A DNA stretch of 64,000 bases from DASUAS01 sp963819475 (GCA_963819475.1 CAWFWE010000003.1:1-64000); one strand, 5' to 3'. Counted from the stretch's first letter, positions 29,371-38,384 are shown. Numbers and translations are program-made. The notes: generated by a model not told the origin, from the letters alone.

Positions 29371-30659
29371 GGAGCCTGCGGGGCACGTTCGAGTCGATGC
29401 ACATCCGGAACTTCCGGCTGTTCTTCGTCGGTCAGCTGATCTCGCAGTGCGGCACCTGGATGCAGACCATCGCCCTGGGCTGGCTCGTGCTGCACCTCTC
29501 GCACAACAGCGGCTTCGCCATCGGGCTCGTCATCGCCCTCCAGTTCATCCCGACGCTCCTGTTCGGCGTGTGGGGAGGAGTGATCGCGGACCGCTTCGAC
29601 AAGCGGTCCGTCCTCTTCGTCACCCAGGCGGCCATGGCCGCGGTGGCTGTGCTGCTGGCGGTGGTCGACCTCACGAACGTCGTGCAGCTCTGGATGATCT
29701 ACGCCATCGTGTTCGTGTTCGGCCTGGCGCTCGCGGTCGACAACCCGACCCGGCAGTCGTTCGTGCCCGAGCTCGTCCCGCCGAAGGATCTCCCCAACGC
29801 GGTCGGCCTCAGCAGTGCCATCTTCCAGGTGGCGCGGATCCTCGGCCCCGCCCTCGGCGGCGTGCTGATCGTCGCGGTCGGTACCGGCGTGTGCTTCGCG
29901 CTCAACGCGGTCTCGTTCGTCTTCATCGTCGCCGCGCTGCTCATGATGCGCACCGGCGAGTTGCACCGTGAGGCGCCGCTGGGCCGCGAGAAAGGTCAGG
30001 TGCGCGATGGTCTCCGCTACGTCTGGCACACCCCCGAGCTGCGGTCGACGCTCCTCCTCACGCTCATCGTCGGGACGTTCGCGATCAACTCCCCGGTCGT
30101 CCTGCCCCTGCTGGCGAAGATCACGTTCGACGGCAACGCCGAGGTCTACAGCTGGATGACGATCGCGATGGGGGCCGGGGCGGTCTTCGGCGCGCTGTTC
30201 GTCGCCAGCCGGGTGCACGCGCGCGGTACCCTCCTCTTCGCGACCGGCATGGCGTTCGGCGTCTCCATGTGCGTCGCGTCCTTCGCGCCGTCGTTGGGAC
30301 TGTTCATCGCGTTGCTGCTGGTCGTGGGGGCGGGGCAGATCTCCTTCCTCGCCACGTGCAACTCGCTCCTGCAGCTCCGCTCCGACCCCGTCATGCGCGG
30401 CCGGGTGATGGCGGTGTACACCATCACCCTGCTCGGCAGCACCCCCATCGGCGGTCCGCTGGTCGGCTGGGTGAGCGAGGTGTTCGGGCCCCGATGGGGC
30501 TACGCCCTCGGCGGCATCGCCACGATCATCGGCGTGCTGGCCTTCGGCACCGCGTTCGTGCGCGGCCGACGCCGCGACGCGGCGGCCGAGGTGAGCGTGG
30601 TTCCCGACGAGCTCGTGCTGGGGATCGACGGCGAGTCGATCCCCGCGTCGGTCAGGTGA
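29367..30659 (+). CDS. MFS exporter (EntS-like family)
   Basis: A 430-residue transporter with about 12 helices. The N-terminus LRGTFESMHIRNFRLFFVGQLISQCGTWMQTIALGWLVLHL and FGVWGGVIADRFDKRSVLF match the MFS branch that contains the enterobactin exporter EntS. DNPTRQSFVPELVPPKDLPNAVGLSSAIFQVARILGPALGG follows. The GTG start overlaps the marR stop by 4 bp, so regulator and pump form one operon. Substrate is unknown; a drug or siderophore-like molecule is the usual guess. The end overlaps the convergent VOC gene by 8 bp. Confidence 0.88.
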   Translation: MRSLRGTFESMHIRNFRLFFVGQLISQCGTWMQTIALGWLVLHLSHNSGFAIGLVIALQFIPTLLFGVWGGVIADRFDKRSVLFVTQAAMAAVAVLLAVVDLTNVVQLWMIYAIVFVFGLALAVDNPTRQSFVPELVPPKDLPNAVGLSSAIFQVARILGPALGGVLIVAVGTGVCFALNAVSFVFIVAALLMMRTGELHREAPLGREKGQVRDGLRYVWHTPELRSTLLLTLIVGTFAINSPVVLPLLAKITFDGNAEVYSWMTIAMGAGAVFGALFVASRVHARGTLLFATGMAFGVSMCVASFAPSLGLFIALLLVVGAGQISFLATCNSLLQLRSDPVMRGRVMAVYTITLLGSTPIGGPLVGWVSEVFGPRWGYALGGIATIIGVLAFGTAFVRGRRRDAAAEVSVVPDELVLGIDGESIPASVR

Positions 30660-31224
30660 GCCGGGTGCGAGGCAGGTCGTCGAGGCCGCCGGCGCGCAGC
30701 TCGGCCACTGCGGGGACCGGGTCGGGATCGCCGAAGAGCGCGGTGTCGGTGTAGTCGGTCGGCCGACCGGTGCCGTCGACGACCCACCACGACGCCTCGA
30801 GCGCGATGCCGTTGGGGTCGGTGAAGTAGATCGACCGGATGAAGCCGTGGTCGACCACCGTGGTCACCTCCGACCCGGCCGCCAGCAGGCGCTTGCGCAG
30901 CATCTCGAGCGCGTGCTCGTCGGGGACGTCGAAGGAGATGTGATCGAGCTGGATGGCCCGGTCGGTGGGACCACCGGCCGGCTTGGAGAAGGTCTCGGCC
31001 CCCTCGACCTCGAAGAAGGCCACCGTGTTGCCGCGGCCCATCTCGAAGAAGTAATGGCGCATGGGGCCGGCCATGGTCGTCGCGGCGAGGCGCATGCCGA
31101 GCACGCCGACGTAGAAGCGAACGGTCGCGTCCATGTCGGGGGTGACGAGGGCCAGGTGGTTGATGCCCTGCCAGCGCGGCGCGTCCGGCAGGTCGTCGGT
31201 GACGTTGCGTCGATCAGCAGTCAT
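30652..31224 (-). CDS. VOC-superfamily (glyoxalase/dioxygenase-like) protein
   Basis: About 190 residues with two beta-alpha-beta-beta-beta modules. INHLALVTPDMDATVRFYVGVLGMRLAAT starts the first; LDHISFDVPDEHALEMLRKRLLAAGSEV and IRSIYFTDPNGIALEASWW form the second. His, His and Glu in NHLAL, LDHISF and ALEAS are positioned for metal binding. Substrate is unknown. I start at ATG 31224 (MTADRRN), preceded by a TACGAT box with a 6-nt spacer, rather than at the earlier start at 31284. Confidence 0.82.
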   Translation of the reverse strand: MTADRRNVTDDLPDAPRWQGINHLALVTPDMDATVRFYVGVLGMRLAATTMAGPMRHYFFEMGRGNTVAFFEVEGAETFSKPAGGPTDRAIQLDHISFDVPDEHALEMLRKRLLAAGSEVTTVVDHGFIRSIYFTDPNGIALEASWWVVDGTGRPTDYTDTALFGDPDPVPAVAELRAGGLDDLPRTRLT

Positions 31225-31253
31225 GCAGCAATCGTACGCCGCCCGCGCCCGCG

Positions 31254-31279
31254 GTTCCCCGAGAGGTGGATCGGGGTAA
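31254..31279 (+). promoter_or_regulatory. SigF/SigB-type stress promoter before the PRC-barrel gene
   Basis: GTTCCC (31254-31259), 14 nt, then GGGTAA (31274-31279). This resembles the general-stress promoter of Gram-positives (GTTT-N12-15-GGGTAT). The same layout precedes csbD at 61641-61666. Confidence 0.5.
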
Positions 31280-31312
31280 CCCATGGACGGTCAGTCCGCG
31301 AAGGGAGCTGCA

Positions 31313-31702
31313 ATGGGTATCTACGCATTCCGCGTCGAGGTCGCCGTCCCCGCGCTGCCCGACCTCACCGGGTTCGACGTCGACGCGACCGATGGCGCCA
31401 TCGGGAAGGTCGACGAAGCGACGATGGCCGAAGGTGCGACGTGCCTCGTGGTGGACACCGGCTTCTGGATCTTCGGCAAGAAGCGCATGATCCCGGCCGG
31501 CGTGGTCCGCGCCATCGACGTCGACGCGAAGAAGGTCGCCGTCGACATGACCAAGGACGAGATCAAGAACGCCCCCGACTACGACGAAGACCGTCATCGC
31601 ACCGACGAGCCCGCATACCACGACGAGGTCGGGAAGTACTACGACCCGTGGGGTGGTACGCCGCCGATGGAGGGCACCGACCAGGCGCGGCCGGTGGCCT
31701 AG
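31313..31702 (+). CDS. PRC-barrel domain protein, stress type
   Basis: A 129-residue cytoplasmic protein. LTGFDVDATDGAIGKVDEATMAEGATCLVVDTGFWIFGKKRMIPAGVVRAIDVDAKKVAVDMTKDEIKNAPDYD is a PRC-barrel beta domain followed by the TKDEIKNAPDYD tail common in stress-induced members. The acidic C-terminus ends YYDPWGGTPPMEG. The ATG at 31313 is preceded by AAGGGAGC. The SigF-like promoter upstream fits general stress control, as for csbD at 61710. Molecular function of such small PRC proteins is unknown. Confidence 0.8.
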   Translation: MGIYAFRVEVAVPALPDLTGFDVDATDGAIGKVDEATMAEGATCLVVDTGFWIFGKKRMIPAGVVRAIDVDAKKVAVDMTKDEIKNAPDYDEDRHRTDEPAYHDEVGKYYDPWGGTPPMEGTDQARPVA

Positions 31703-31711
31703 CGGGACGGC

Positions 31712-32293
31712 CTACTGGCAGCCCACGGCGTCGAGGGTTGGTCGCGGGTCGACCTTCGTGCCGTTGGGACCGCCCAAGCGGACCTCGAAGTGCAGGTGGT
31801 TGAAGCCGTTGGCGTTGCCGGTGTGGTTCACCGACTCGATCAGGTCGCCGGCCGCCACCGTGTGCTGTGTGTTCTCGAGGTTCGCGGCGTAGGCCGTGAG
31901 ATGCGTGTAGTAGTAGGTGTTGCCGTCGTCGGCCTTGAGGTACACCGAGTACCCGCCGATGTCGCCGGTGCTCCAGTACCAGAGCGTCCCGTTGCGCACC
32001 GCGTACACCGGCGTTCCCTCCGGCGCGCCCATGTCGACGCCGTAGTGGAACCCGCCACCGGGAAGTGGGCCGAAGCCGCTCGAGTAGGTGAACCCGACGA
32101 CCGGGCAGTGGACGATCGTCGCCTTCGCCGCGCCCGTGGGCGTCGTCGTCGTCGTGGCGGTCTCGGGCGCGGTGGCGGTCGAAGGCGGGAGGCAGGCGGT
32201 GGCCCCGAGCGCCACGATGGCGAGGGCGGCGAGCGCGAGCGCGGGACGATGGAGGGCGCGTCGGGACGACATGCGTGGTTTCTCGGCATCCAC
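31712..32293 (-). CDS. M23-family (LytM) peptidase, lipoprotein
   Basis: About 193 residues. A signal sequence ends in the lipobox LGATAC, predicting a lipid-anchored protein. A Thr-rich linker leads to the M23 domain, with GGGFHYGVDMGAPEGTPVYAVRNGTL (metal His and Asp), a YTHLTAYAANLE block and FNHLHFEVRLGG (catalytic HxH). All zinc ligands appear present, so it may be an active peptidoglycan endopeptidase or a wall-binding protein. GTG 32293 fits a leaderless -10 (AAATCT, 32300-32305); ATG 32272 is an alternative start closer to the signal peptide. Confidence 0.85.
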   Translation of the reverse strand: MDAEKPRMSSRRALHRPALALAALAIVALGATACLPPSTATAPETATTTTTPTGAAKATIVHCPVVGFTYSSGFGPLPGGGFHYGVDMGAPEGTPVYAVRNGTLWYWSTGDIGGYSVYLKADDGNTYYYTHLTAYAANLENTQHTVAAGDLIESVNHTGNANGFNHLHFEVRLGGPNGTKVDPRPTLDAVGCQ

Positions 32294-32322
32294 GAGTCGA
32301 GATTTGAGCCCGGGCCGTTCAA

Positions 32323-32964
32323 CTACACGTCAATCGCCCCGTGCCGCATCCTCCAGAATTGCCCGAGCTCGGGGAGGTCGAGCCGGTCGAGCGCCTCGGC
32401 CTGGCGGCGCGCCCGGGACCGCACGGCCGACTCGGCGTCGCCACCGAGGGACCGGAGCACCCACTGCCGGGCGACGGCGCCGGCGGTGCGCGACCCGGGC
32501 GGCTCGAGGTTCGGCCGGCGGGCGGGGTCCACGTAGAGGGAGAGGGTCAGCGATCGCACCAGGCCCCGGTCGGGGTCGACGCCCGCGGCCCGCAGGCGGG
32601 CGATCACGTAGGACGCGAGCAGCTGGATCTCGCGGATGCCGTGCCGGGTCGTGGTGGACAGGCGCAACGCGATCGGGATGGAGGCGAGGCCGATCTTGAT
32701 CGCCTTCGACGACGGTAGTGGTGCCTTGGTCGCCACCTTCGACGACTTCGACGCCACCGCGAGCGCGCGCCGGGCCAGCGGCGTCGCCGCGGCGACGAAG
32801 GCCCCCAGGCTCGTCGCCGCCGGGCCGGGTCCGGTGCCGATCGGACCCGCCGCCATCAGGTCCTCGAGCTCGGCGGCGCTGCGGACGTCGAACGGCTCGT
32901 CGAAGACCCGGTCGAGCGCGGCGTCGACCAACGTCCGCACCCGCTGGTTCAGCTGGTCAGCCAT
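32323..32964 (-). CDS. Conserved-looking hypothetical protein coupled to TetR
   Basis: A 213-residue protein I do not recognise. It has an alpha-helical N-terminus (MADQLNQRVRTLVDAALDRVFDEPFDV), an Ala-rich amphipathic middle with a Lys/Ser patch (ASKSSKVATKAPLPSSKAIKI), and a second half with SIPIALRLSTTTRHGIREIQLLASYVIARLRAAG. There is no signal peptide and no clear transmembrane helix. The ATG at 32964 overlaps the end of the TetR gene by 8 bp, so they are co-translated. It may therefore share the TetR/pump regulon, but nothing shows its function. Confidence 0.6.
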   Translation of the reverse strand: MADQLNQRVRTLVDAALDRVFDEPFDVRSAAELEDLMAAGPIGTGPGPAATSLGAFVAAATPLARRALAVASKSSKVATKAPLPSSKAIKIGLASIPIALRLSTTTRHGIREIQLLASYVIARLRAAGVDPDRGLVRSLTLSLYVDPARRPNLEPPGSRTAGAVARQWVLRSLGGDAESAVRSRARRQAEALDRLDLPELGQFWRMRHGAIDV

Positions 32965-33538
32965 GTGAGAACCCGTCGAACAGGGCGTCGAGCGCACGCG
33001 CGAAGCGCTGGCCCGGATCGCTCAACAGGGGGTTGATACCCACCAGCTCCAGCATCACCAACCCGTGGATCGAGCCCCAGAGCACCTCGGCGATCTCGTC
33101 GGGCCGGCCGACGAGGACGCCGGCATCCGTGCAGCGGGCCACCTTGGCCACCAGCCCGCCGAAGGCGTCGTGCGCGATCGTGTGGCTGGCGTCGGACGGC
33201 ACGAAGCCCGGCACCGCGCCGCCGAACATCACCATGTAGTGGGTGGCGTTGGCGAGCGCGGTGTCGCGGTAGCAGGTGGCGCACCGGCGGAGATCGGCGA
33301 GGGTGTCGTCGGTCACCGGGTTGGTCTTCATCGCCGTGATCAGGCGCTCGAATCCCTCGGCGTAGAGCTCGTCGACCACGCCGTCCTTGCCACCGAAGCG
33401 GCTGTACAGGCCCATCGTCGAGCAACCGGCGGCGGTGGCGATGCGCCGGACGCTGAGCGCGCTCGCACCCTCCTCCGACAGCAGCCCGCTCGCCGCCTCG
33501 AGGATCCGTTGTCCCTGGTCGTCACGGGTGCGTGCCAT
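32957..33538 (-). CDS. TetR family transcriptional regulator
   Basis: A 193-residue repressor. The HTH is RILEAASGLLSEEGASALSVRRIATAAGCSTMGLYSRFGGKDGVVDELY (about residues 10-58). The C-terminal ligand domain contains HYMVMFGGAVPGFVPSD and EIAEVLWGSIHGLVMLELVGI. It is divergent from a DHA2 efflux pump; the intergenic region holds a 17-bp palindrome over the pump's -10 box. Repression of the pump and induction by its substrate is the expected mode. The downstream gene overlaps it by 8 bp. Confidence 0.88.
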   Translation of the reverse strand: MARTRDDQGQRILEAASGLLSEEGASALSVRRIATAAGCSTMGLYSRFGGKDGVVDELYAEGFERLITAMKTNPVTDDTLADLRRCATCYRDTALANATHYMVMFGGAVPGFVPSDASHTIAHDAFGGLVAKVARCTDAGVLVGRPDEIAEVLWGSIHGLVMLELVGINPLLSDPGQRFARALDALFDGFSHG

Positions 33539-33572
33539 CGCGGTCCAGTCTCGCCCATCCAGCGGTAGCTGG

Positions 33573-33627
33573 TTGACAGCCGCTATAACGTCGTTATAGG
33601 GTAACAGAGATATCACACTGTTATAAC
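33573..33627 (+). promoter_or_regulatory. Pump promoter with overlapping TetR-type operators
   Basis: TTGACA (33573-33578), 16 nt, then TATAGG (33595-33600) is a good promoter for the DHA2 gene. The spacer and -10 are covered by the perfect palindrome CTATAACG-T-CGTTATAG (33583-33599). Downstream lie TAACAG (33602-33607) and CTGTTA (33618-33623), and the 8-bp palindrome GTTATAAC (33620-33627), which shares the GTTATA half-site. This is a likely operator pair. Confidence 0.7.
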
Positions 33628-33652
33628 CCCGTCGACTGGTGAGGTCTTCCCC

Positions 33653-35248
33653 ATGACCGACGCGACCGACCCCCGGATCCACCGCCGCCGCTGGCTCACG
33701 CTGGCCGTGCTGTGCGTGAGCCTCCTGGTGATCGTGATCGACAACACGATCGTCAACGTGGCGCTGCCCACCCTCGTGCGCGACCTCGGCACGAGCATCA
33801 GCGACCTCCAGTGGGTGGTCGACGCGTACACGCTCGTGTTCGCCGGGCTGCTCCTCACCGCGGGCAGCCTCGGCGACCGGTTCGGGCGCAAGGGCGCGCT
33901 CACGCTCGGCCTGATCATCTTCGGCGGTGCGTCGGCCGCGGCCGCGTTCGCCGGGGGCGTCACCCCGCTCATCGCCGCCCGCGCGGTCATGGGCATCGGC
34001 GCCGCGCTGATCATGCCCGCCACCCTCTCGATCCTGACCAACGTGTTCACCGACGCGCGCGAGCGCGCGCTGGCCATCGGCCTGTGGTCGGGTGTCGCCG
34101 GGATCGCGGTCGCGCTCGGTCCCGTCACCGGCGGGTTCCTGCTCGACCACTTCTGGTGGGGCTCGGTGTTCATCGTCAACGTGCCGATCGTCATTGCCGC
34201 GGTCATCGCGGGTCGGTTCCTCGTGCCGACCTCGCGCAACCCGGAGCGGCCCCGGCTCGACCTGGTCGGCGCCGGCTTGTCGATCGTCGGCCTCGGCGCG
34301 CTGGTCGCCGCCATCATCGAGGCGCCCAGCAACGGCTGGACCGACCCGCTCATCATCACTGGCTTCGTGGTGGCGGTCGTCGCGCTCACCGCCTTCGTGC
34401 TGTGGGAGCGCCACGTCGAGCAGCCGATGCTCGACGTCCGCTTCTTCGCCAACGCGCGCTTCAGCGCCGCGAGCGTCAACGTGACGCTGGTGTTCTTCGC
34501 CCTGTTCGGGTTCATCTTCCTCGCCACCCAGTACCTGCAGTTCGTGCTCGGCTACTCGGCGTTCGACGCCGGCGTGCGCACGTTGCCGTTCGCCGTCGCG
34601 CTGATGGTGATGGCCCCCCTGTCGTCGAAGACGGTCCAGTGGTTCGGCACGAAGCGCGTCGTCGTGACGGGCATGGTGGTGTTCGCCGCCGGCCTCGTGG
34701 TCGCCTCGACCTCGACGGTGTCGTCGGGCTACCCGCGGGTGATGCTGGCGATGGTCCTGATGGGCACGGGCATGGGCCTGTCGGTCGCGCCCGCGACGGA
34801 GTCGATCATGGGCTCGCTCCCTCTGCACCAGGCGGGCGTGGGCTCGGCCGTGAACGACACCAGCCGCGAGGTCGGCGGCGCGCTGGGCGTCGCGATCGTC
34901 GGCAGCATGCTCTCGTCGCTCTACTCGACCAACCTGAATTCCAAGCTGCCCGCGACGGTGCCCGGCCAGGTGCGCGACGCGGCCGACCAGTCGGTCGGCG
35001 CCGCATTGCAGGTGAGCGCCCAGCTCGGGCGGGTCGGCGCCCCGCTCGCCGACGCGGCGCGCGAGTCGTTCGTGTACGCGATGTCGCGGGCGTCGCTGGT
35101 CACCGCAGCGGTGGCGCTCGTGGGCGCGCTGCTGGCCTGGAGGTTCCTGCCGGCTCGCGCCGCCGAGGCGCAGGCCCCGGCGGTGGACGAGCCGGTCGGG
35201 CTGGCGGAGCCGGCCGAGCCGGAGCCGGAGCTGGCGACGGCGAGCTGA
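33653..35248 (+). CDS. DHA2-family MFS drug efflux pump (14 TM)
   Basis: A 531-residue transporter of the EmrB/QacA type with 14 predicted helices. Motif D1-like NTIVNVALPTLVRDLGTSISDLQWVVDAYTLVFAGLLLTAGSLGDRFGRKGAL holds the loop 2-3 motif A. GIGAALIMPATLSILTNVF is in helix 4, and motif C-like GVAGIAVALGPVTGGFLL is in helix 5. It would expel hydrophobic or cationic drugs by proton antiport. The promoter overlaps a 17-bp palindrome, and the TetR gene is divergent. The C-terminal tail is Pro/Glu/Ala-rich. Confidence 0.9.
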   Translation: MTDATDPRIHRRRWLTLAVLCVSLLVIVIDNTIVNVALPTLVRDLGTSISDLQWVVDAYTLVFAGLLLTAGSLGDRFGRKGALTLGLIIFGGASAAAAFAGGVTPLIAARAVMGIGAALIMPATLSILTNVFTDARERALAIGLWSGVAGIAVALGPVTGGFLLDHFWWGSVFIVNVPIVIAAVIAGRFLVPTSRNPERPRLDLVGAGLSIVGLGALVAAIIEAPSNGWTDPLIITGFVVAVVALTAFVLWERHVEQPMLDVRFFANARFSAASVNVTLVFFALFGFIFLATQYLQFVLGYSAFDAGVRTLPFAVALMVMAPLSSKTVQWFGTKRVVVTGMVVFAAGLVVASTSTVSSGYPRVMLAMVLMGTGMGLSVAPATESIMGSLPLHQAGVGSAVNDTSREVGGALGVAIVGSMLSSLYSTNLNSKLPATVPGQVRDAADQSVGAALQVSAQLGRVGAPLADAARESFVYAMSRASLVTAAVALVGALLAWRFLPARAAEAQAPAVDEPVGLAEPAEPEPELATAS

Positions 35249-35278
35249 CTCAGAAGTTCGGGTCGACTCCGCGGTGTC

Positions 35279-35932
35279 TCAGCCCGCCTCGGCCACGCCG
35301 ACGGGGCAGCTCAACCCGGTGCCGCCGAGGCCGCAGTAGCCACCCGGGTTCTTGGCCAGGTACTGCTGGTGGTAGTCCTCGGCGTAGTAGAAGGTCGGGG
35401 CGGGGCGGATCTCGGTGGTGATGTCGCCGTAGTGCCCGGCGCGCAACACCTCCTGGTAGCGGTCGCGCGAGGCGTCGGCCGCCTCCTGCTGGGCGTCGGA
35501 GTACGTGTAGATCGCCGAGCGGTACTGCGTGCCGACGTCGTTGCCCTGGCGCATGCCCTGAGTCGGGTCGTGGTGCTCCCAGAACACCTTGAGCAGCTCC
35601 TCGTAGCTGACGACCGCAGGGTCGAAGACCACGAGGACCGCCTCGGTGTGTCCGGTGTGCCCGCTGCACACCTCGTGGTAGGTCGGATTGGGGGTGAAGC
35701 CGCCGGCGTAGCCGACCGCGGTGGAGAACACGCCGTCGGTCTGCCAGAAGGCGCGCTCGGCGCCCCAGAAGCACCCGAGGGCGAAGACCGCGGTCTCGAG
35801 CCCGTCGGGGAACGGCGGCCGGAGCGGGTGGCCGTTGACGAAGTGGGTGGCGGGCACCGGCATCTCGTCGGCCCGGCCGGCGAGCGCCTGCTCGGCGGTG
35901 GGCATCGTGGGCGTGCGCCCGAAGAACGACAT
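35279..35932 (-). CDS. msrA: Peptide-methionine (S)-S-oxide reductase
   Basis: A 217-residue MsrA that reduces methionine-S-sulfoxide in proteins. FALGCFWGAERAFW contains the catalytic Cys (GCFWG). VGYAGGFTPNPTYHEVCSGHTGHTEAVLVVFDP and FFWEHHDPT-like VFWEHHDPTQGMRQGNDVGTQYRSAIY are family blocks. The C-terminal GGYCGLGGTGLSCPVG supplies resolving cysteines. No MsrB is fused. A strong AGGAGG ribosome site precedes the ATG. It stands alone; oxidative repair fits the nearby peroxiredoxin only loosely. Confidence 0.95.
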   Translation of the reverse strand: MSFFGRTPTMPTAEQALAGRADEMPVPATHFVNGHPLRPPFPDGLETAVFALGCFWGAERAFWQTDGVFSTAVGYAGGFTPNPTYHEVCSGHTGHTEAVLVVFDPAVVSYEELLKVFWEHHDPTQGMRQGNDVGTQYRSAIYTYSDAQQEAADASRDRYQEVLRAGHYGDITTEIRPAPTFYYAEDYHQQYLAKNPGGYCGLGGTGLSCPVGVAEAG

Positions 35933-36008
35933 CAGGACCTCCTGGGGTTCGACTCCTTCGTCGTGCCAGAAGGAGAACCGTCGCGCCCGTCCCGATGTTT
36001 CCGGCGCC

Positions 36009-36392
<384 letters not shown>

Positions 36393-36403
36393 CACCCACC
36401 ACG

Positions 36404-36809
36404 CTATTCGCGCGCGACACCTCCTTCGCGCCACGTGGGCGCGGCATCGCGCAGCGACTCTTTCCAGGCGCGGAAGCGATGGTGGACGACACCGTCGGGG
36501 CCGACGCCTTCACCGTCGCCCGACGCGTAGAGACGGAAGGTGAAGCGCGTCCGCGAGGTCGTCGGCCGCGAGCGCGAGGTAACGGGCGTCGCCGCGCGTC
36601 GCGGGCCCGGCGCGCCAGAGCAGCCACGGCCCGATGCGGCGGATGTACGCGACGAAGTCGTGACCGAGATCGCGACCGAGCGCGAGGAGCTCGGCCGGCG
36701 CCTCGACCCACGCGGTCGCGGGGATCGCACGGTCGCGTTGAGGGGTCGCAGGGAGGTCCTTCGTGTGCACCGGCGTCGCGTCGACCGGTCGATCTTCGAG
36801 CGGGGCCAT
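36404..36809 (-). CDS. Hypothetical protein, one frameshift
   Basis: About 135 residues once a frameshift is repaired. The first part reads ATPQRDRAIPATAWVEAPAELLALGRDLGHDFVAYIRRIGPWLLWRAGPATRGDARYLALAADDLAD. The continuation RFTFRLYASGDGEGVGPDGVVHHRFRAWKESLRDAA is one frame away. The junction is at about 36545-36552, where a single extra G accounts for it. I do not recognise the family. There is no signal peptide or membrane helix. It sits 11 bp upstream of the poly-lysine protein on the same strand, so they are likely co-transcribed. Confidence 0.6.
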
Positions 36810-36921
36810 GGCACCATGATGGCGTCTGCTACCCTGAAGTCACCGAGTGCGTGGTCGTGAGTTCCGCGCTCGGGTTCTCGCAAGTGGGTATGCGTCCTCT
36901 CGCGCTCCCGGTTCGTAGGGA

Positions 36922-36958
36922 TCGGTGTTTCGGGGTTCGTCCACCCTCCCGACACCGA
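36922..36958 (+). promoter_or_regulatory. Structured leader of the DEAD-box/cold-shock gene
   Basis: Within the 177-bp gap before 36987, TCGGTGT (36922-36928) and ACACCGA (36952-36958) form a 7-bp stem, with an inner CGGG/CCCG stem. A TACCCT box at 36830-36835 could start a transcript with a leader of about 145 nt. Long structured leaders are typical of cold-shock mRNAs, but this one is only inferred. Confidence 0.35.
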
Positions 36959-36986
36959 ATCTCGAACCTCAGGAGCACAACCCGTC

Positions 36987-38360
36987 ATGCCCAGCACCAC
37001 CTTCGCCGACCTCGGCGTCCCGGCCGACCTCGTCGGCACCCTCCACGCGCACGGTCTCGTCGACACGTTCGACATCCAGGCCATGACCGTCCCCGACGGC
37101 CTGGCCGGCCGCGACCTGTGCGGCCGCGTGCCGACCGGCTCGGGCAAGACCATCGCGTTCGGCATCCCGCTCGTCGCACGCGTCGGCAAGGCCCGAGCGC
37201 GTCGGCCGCGTGGACTCGTCCTCGTCCCGACGCGCGAGCTCGCGGCACAGGTCTGCGGTGAGCTCGAGTGGCTCGGACGCGCGCGGAAGCTGCGCGTCGC
37301 CGCGGTCTACGGCGGCGCCGGCTTCGGCGCGCAGTTCAAGGCGTTGCGCCGCGGCGTCGACGTGCTCGTCGCGTGCCCCGGTCGGCTCACCGACCTGATC
37401 GAGCGGGGCGAGGTCGACCTCGACGAGGTCGAGCTGGTCGTGGTCGACGAGGCCGACCGCATGGCCGACATGGGCTTCCTGCCCGCGGTCCAGCAGCTGC
37501 TCGACCGCACCCCGGCAACCCGGCAGACGCTGCTGTTCTCGGCGACGCTCGACGGCGCCGTCGACCGCCTCGTGCAGCGCTACCAGCGTGATCCTTCCCG
37601 CCACCTCCTTCCCGAGGCCGACCAGCGCGCCGCCACCCACCGGTTCTGGTCCGTGGACCGCGCCACGTGGGTCGACGTGACCGCCCAGGTCGTCGACGCG
37701 ATGGGCCCGACCATCGTGTTCTGCCGGACCAAGCACGGCGCCGACGCGCTCGCGAAGAAGCTCGAGCAACGCGGGGTGCGCGGCGCGGCGATCCACGGCA
37801 ACCGCTCGCAGGGCCAGCGCGAACGCGCCCTCGCGGCGTTCGCCGACGGCAAGGTCCGTGCGCTCGTGGCCACCGATGTCGCCGCGCGCGGCATCCACGT
37901 CGACGCCGTGGCCTGCGTGCTCCATTTCGACCCGCCGGCGGACTTCAAGGACTACACGCACCGCTCGGGCCGCACCGCCCGGGCCGGCGCCGTCGGCACC
38001 GTGGTGTCGCTGGTCCTCGCCGAGCAGCGCGGTCTCGTGGCGCGGTTCCAGCGCGAGTTGGGCCAGCGTCCCGGCCTCGACCGTCCGTCGATCGAGGCGC
38101 TGGCGTCGGCGCCCGAGCCGGTGGTGAGCACGCCGGTCGCCGCCGGCGACCGGCCGAGCGGGACCATCAAGTGGTTCGACAGCCGCAAGGGCTTCGGCTT
38201 CATCGAGCGTGAGGGCGCGAGCGACGTGTTCGTGCACTTCTCCGCCATCGAGGGCGACGGCTACCGCCGCCTCGAGGAGGGGCAGGCGGTCGAGTTCGAG
38301 GTCGGGCCGGGGCGCAAGGGTGAGCAGGCGCGACGCGTGCGGGTCCTGGTCGGGAGCTGA
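36987..38360 (+). CDS. DEAD-box RNA helicase fused to a C-terminal cold-shock domain
   Basis: A 457-residue protein. The helicase core (about residues 1-365) has the Q-motif TFDIQAMTVPDGLAGRD, motif I PTGSGKT (about 49-55), PTRELAAQ, motif II VVDEADRM, SAT in LLFSATLDG, and motif VI HRSGRTARAG. After a short linker, residues about 391-455 are a complete CspA-like domain: SGTIKWFDSRKGFGFIERE with both RNP motifs (KGFGFI and DVFVHFSAI). It should unwind structured RNA, and the CSD would add single-strand RNA binding, so RNA remodelling or ribosome assembly at low temperature is likely. AGGAG precedes the ATG. Both domains are in one uninterrupted frame. Confidence 0.93.
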   Translation: MPSTTFADLGVPADLVGTLHAHGLVDTFDIQAMTVPDGLAGRDLCGRVPTGSGKTIAFGIPLVARVGKARARRPRGLVLVPTRELAAQVCGELEWLGRARKLRVAAVYGGAGFGAQFKALRRGVDVLVACPGRLTDLIERGEVDLDEVELVVVDEADRMADMGFLPAVQQLLDRTPATRQTLLFSATLDGAVDRLVQRYQRDPSRHLLPEADQRAATHRFWSVDRATWVDVTAQVVDAMGPTIVFCRTKHGADALAKKLEQRGVRGAAIHGNRSQGQRERALAAFADGKVRALVATDVAARGIHVDAVACVLHFDPPADFKDYTHRSGRTARAGAVGTVVSLVLAEQRGLVARFQRELGQRPGLDRPSIEALASAPEPVVSTPVAAGDRPSGTIKWFDSRKGFGFIEREGASDVFVHFSAIEGDGYRRLEEGQAVEFEVGPGRKGEQARRVRVLVGS

Positions 38361-38384
38361 CACACCCCGCGTACGCTGACGGCG

